Position numbers and translations under genes: made by a program. Under the pieces are notes generated by a model, which was not told the origin of the DNA, ran no database searches, and saw only the letters and a program-made list of their open reading frames with translations. Below, in pieces: positions 62,456 to 64,000 of a DNA stretch of 64,000 nucleotides. Source of the stretch: Defluviitalea saccharophila (lineage in GTDB: Bacteria > Bacillota > Clostridia > Lachnospirales > Defluviitaleaceae). The stretch lies in assembly GCF_038396635.1 (NCBI RefSeq), contig NZ_CP121687.1, positions 558,001-622,000 of the forward strand, written 5' to 3'. How positions within the stretch are numbered: position 1 is the stretch's first letter; every line of letters starts with the position of its first letter.

Positions 62456-62473
62456 ATCGTGTCGACAAATGTC

Positions 62474-62502
62474 ATTATATCAAGAATATATTTTATTGTC
62501 AA
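62474..62502 (-). promoter_or_regulatory. rRNA operon promoter, middle
   Basis: On minus TTGACA (62497-62502), 17 bases, TATAAT (62474-62479), both perfect, preceded by AAAAAAGTG as in the proximal promoter. Confidence 0.85.
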
Positions 62503-62602
62503 CACTTTTTTCAAGGATATTTTACGAAGAAATATATTCTTAAAATCCTACGCCTAAGACAATTCTGTCATAAAGTTTCTTATTGTTGACCGACAAGAAT
62601 GT

Positions 62603-62631
62603 ATTCTACCACGAAGTAATTCCTATGTCAA
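62603..62631 (-). promoter_or_regulatory. rRNA operon promoter, distal
   Basis: On minus TTGACA (62626-62631), 17 bases, TAGAAT (62603-62608), with an AT-rich upstream stretch. The rest of the 540-base gap between 16S and the DUF3243 gene is AT-rich, and I see no other gene in it. Confidence 0.7.
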
Positions 62632-62761
62632 TGAATTTTATTTGTTATTATTACCCATATCATATCTACTTATACCTCTTAGCGATATATTTTTATGATA
62701 GTACATATTCTTATCCTTCCTGAGGAAATAATATAGTTAGATTAATATAGGAGGTAAGAAA

Positions 62762-63034
62762 ATGGACTACGAAAACACAAATACAATTAATGACTGGGGC
62801 AATTGGAAAAACACCATTGCAAAGGCTGTGGACTTAGGACAAATAGTAGGTCTTTCAGATGAAACGATCAGTAAAGTAGGAACTAAGATAGGAAATATAC
62901 TCAATGCTTCAGTTGATCCGGAAAATGGAGAACAGCGTCTTCTTAAAGAATTATGGAGTGTTGCTGATGATGAAGACAGACAAACTTTATCAAAATTAAT
63001 TGTTAAGATGGTTCAATCAGACGACCATGAATAG
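62762..63034 (+). CDS. DUF3243 protein (YmfJ-like)
   Basis: The 90-residue protein shows WGNWKNTIAKAVDLGQIVGLSDETISKVGTKIGNILNASVDPENGEQRLLKELWSVADDEDRQTLSKLIVKMV. This matches the layout of DUF3243 (B. subtilis YmfJ), a small helical family of unknown function. TATAGGAGGTAAGAAA precedes the ATG. A 51-residue gene follows with its ribosome binding site at the stop codon. Confidence 0.85.
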   Translation: MDYENTNTINDWGNWKNTIAKAVDLGQIVGLSDETISKVGTKIGNILNASVDPENGEQRLLKELWSVADDEDRQTLSKLIVKMVQSDDHE

Positions 63035-63045
63035 GAGGAAAACTC

Positions 63046-63201
63046 ATGTCAAAAATGAAATCCAAAAATCCAGATCCAACGCATACTTCACGCAACCCAA
63101 ATAAGCAAAATCACACCAATAATCCAAAGGATTTATTATTGGACACGGAATCTGCTCAGGAACTCATGGCATTTAAAACAGATAAGAAGCACAAACAATA
63201 A
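63046..63201 (+). CDS. Small basic protein, 51 residues, unrecognised
   Basis: ATG 63046 lies seven bases after TAGGAGG, which overlaps the DUF3243 stop. The frame ends at TAA 63201 in a terminator. The product is hydrophilic, rich in Lys, Asn, Thr and His in its first half (KSKNPDPTHTSRNPNKQNHT), then DLLLDTESAQELMAFKTDKK. There is no membrane segment. The tight spacing suggests translation coupled to DUF3243. Confidence 0.65.
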   Translation: MSKMKSKNPDPTHTSRNPNKQNHTNNPKDLLLDTESAQELMAFKTDKKHKQ

Positions 63202-63223
63202 AGGATGGGGACACCCATCCTTT
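63200..63223. terminator. Bidirectional terminator (51-residue gene / cheR)
   Basis: AAAGGATGGG and CCCATCCTTT form a 10-bp stem with a GACA loop at the end of the plus gene, facing the end of cheR. Confidence 0.7.
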
Positions 63224-63252
63224 ATGATTAACTAAGAAAATCTATTCACATA

Positions 63253-64000
63253 TTATAAGTCTGCATCTTTTCTATAGAAAAATGTTTTAATAGGAGTTAA
63301 TGCATACTTATGAGACAAGATAATTTGTTCAGTACTTCCTACAAATAATACTCCGCCTGTTTTTAAAGTTTTATTGAACTTTTTATAAATTTCATCTTTT
63401 GCTTCTTCAGTGAAATAAATAAGTACATTTCTGCATATAATTAAATCACATTGTTCAGGATAAGCATCTTTTAATAAATTATGCTGTCTAAAATCAATAC
63501 AACGTTTTATTTCATCAGAAATCTTATAGGATTCCCCTGTCTGCACAAAATATTTTGTTAAAAATTCTTTTGGAACACCTTCAACGCTTTTTTTGTTATA
63601 TAAACCCATCCGTGCTTTTTCAAGCACCTGTCTGTCTATATCAGTAGCCAATATCTTAATTTTTGATAAGGGAAAGAATTTTGTCAAAAGCATGGCTAAT
63701 GAATAGGGTTCATCCCCTGTTGAGCAAGCCGCACTCCATATCTTTAAAGAAGATGATTTCTTTAATAAATAAGGGATCACTTCTTTTTCTAATACTTCCC
63801 ATTGTGGAGGATTTCGGAAAAACTCCGAAACATTAATCGTTAAATAATTAATAAATTCATTGTAAAGTTCCTTATTAGTTTTTAGAGCCATAACATAGGA
63901 TTCATAAGCATCATAATTATTTTTTTTAATCAAGGCATCAATTCGGCGTTTCATTTGTCTCTCTTTATAACTATTCAAATCGATTCCTGATATCCGTAAA
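63253..64000 (-). CDS. cheR: CheR-type chemoreceptor glutamate methyltransferase, N-terminus outside window
   Basis: The frame is open to the right edge. Residues just inside it, SGIDLNSYKERQMKRRI, are the usual CheR N-terminal helix, so the real start lies beyond 64000 and the in-frame TTG at 63978 is not it. About 249 residues are visible. The SAM-binding core has IWSAACSTGDEPYSLAM, ATDIDRQVLEKARMG and DLIICRNVLIYF. CheR methylates glutamates on chemoreceptors to adapt signalling. No other che gene is in view, so whether it belongs to a chemotaxis operon or stands alone cannot be said. Confidence 0.93.
   Translation of the reverse strand, partial: LRISGIDLNSYKERQMKRRIDALIKKNNYDAYESYVMALKTNKELYNEFINYLTINVSEFFRNPPQWEVLEKEVIPYLLKKSSSLKIWSAACSTGDEPYSLAMLLTKFFPLSKIKILATDIDRQVLEKARMGLYNKKSVEGVPKEFLTKYFVQTGESYKISDEIKRCIDFRQHNLLKDAYPEQCDLIICRNVLIYFTEEAKDEIYKKFNKTLKTGGVLFVGSTEQIILSHKYALTPIKTFFYRKDADL

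Noticed and set aside
62400-62640. Short repeated motifs upstream of 16S as a CRISPR or iteron array
   Set aside because: The repeats are -35 boxes with different spacers; there are no regular repeat-spacer units.
63253-63978. Complete cheR starting at TTG 63978
   Set aside because: The upstream in-frame residues continue the conserved CheR N-terminal helix to the window edge, so the gene is cut.

Overview
The window looks like a low-GC chromosome segment from an anaerobic, endospore-forming member of the Clostridia. Evidence for anaerobic energy metabolism is a complete rnfCDGEAB operon. Evidence for sporulation is a GerMN-type lipoprotein, a SpoIVFA-like M23 gene, a D,D-carboxypeptidase of the DacF type and a LysM/GH18 spore-type hydrolase. 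Intact minCDE and mreBCD point to a rod-shaped cell. The 16S sequence reads to me like the Lachnospirales/Defluviitaleaceae side of the class, but I could not search it, so treat that as a tentative inference. I see no prophage, insertion sequence, CRISPR array or conjugative gene. This is core chromosome, mostly on the minus strand.

Layout. 1-3756: minus-strand comEA, a WalR/PhoB-type response regulator, its histidine kinase, and a GerMN lipoprotein cut by the left edge; dacF follows on plus. 5276-8529: rsfS, yqeK, nadD, yhbY and obg. 8664-9726: rplU-prp-rpmA with a consensus promoter and an L21-type leader; Prp is the protease that trims the N-terminal extension of L27. 9742-22715: RNase G, a DUF2344/radical SAM pair, a frameshifted SpoIVFA-like M23 gene, mgsA, rodA, minE-D-C, mreD-C-B, radC, maf and a DUF4321 gene. 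This is the Bacillus mre-min-spoIVF-rplU-obg neighbourhood, but without spoIVFB or spo0B. 22833-27747: the Rnf complex, preceded by a small HATPase gene.

28779-34573: a MocR-type regulator, a DUF1189 membrane protein, serCA, and the end of an argD-carA-carB-argF operon. With argC-argJ-argB (minus) and argG-argH (plus, divergent from argC), the window holds the whole glutamate-to-arginine pathway plus carbamoyl-phosphate synthetase. The argC, argG and argD promoters share one architecture (TTGCAT, 17 bp, TATAAT). ARG-box-like sequences overlap argC and argG, implying coordinated arginine repression. Between the arg operons lie an alpha/beta hydrolase, a patatin-like lipase, the LysM/GH18 protein and a CDF cation transporter.

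51266-57202: a nuclease-like/winged-helix protein of unknown role, DUF1294, glycogen branching enzyme, an unrecognised 510-residue protein with a very histidine-rich tail, and an XRE regulator with a degenerate S24-like domain. 57264-62631: an rRNA operon on minus (16S-23S-5S-tRNA-Gly) with four candidate tandem promoters, processing stalks and a strong terminator. 62762-64000: DUF3243, a 51-residue protein, and a CheR methyltransferase cut by the right edge.

Most of the window is ordinary housekeeping. The points most worth a second look are the M23 gene broken at a G5 tract that also forms a perfect -1 slippery heptamer, the His-tailed protein, the nuclease-like protein at 51266, and the shared arg promoter layout.
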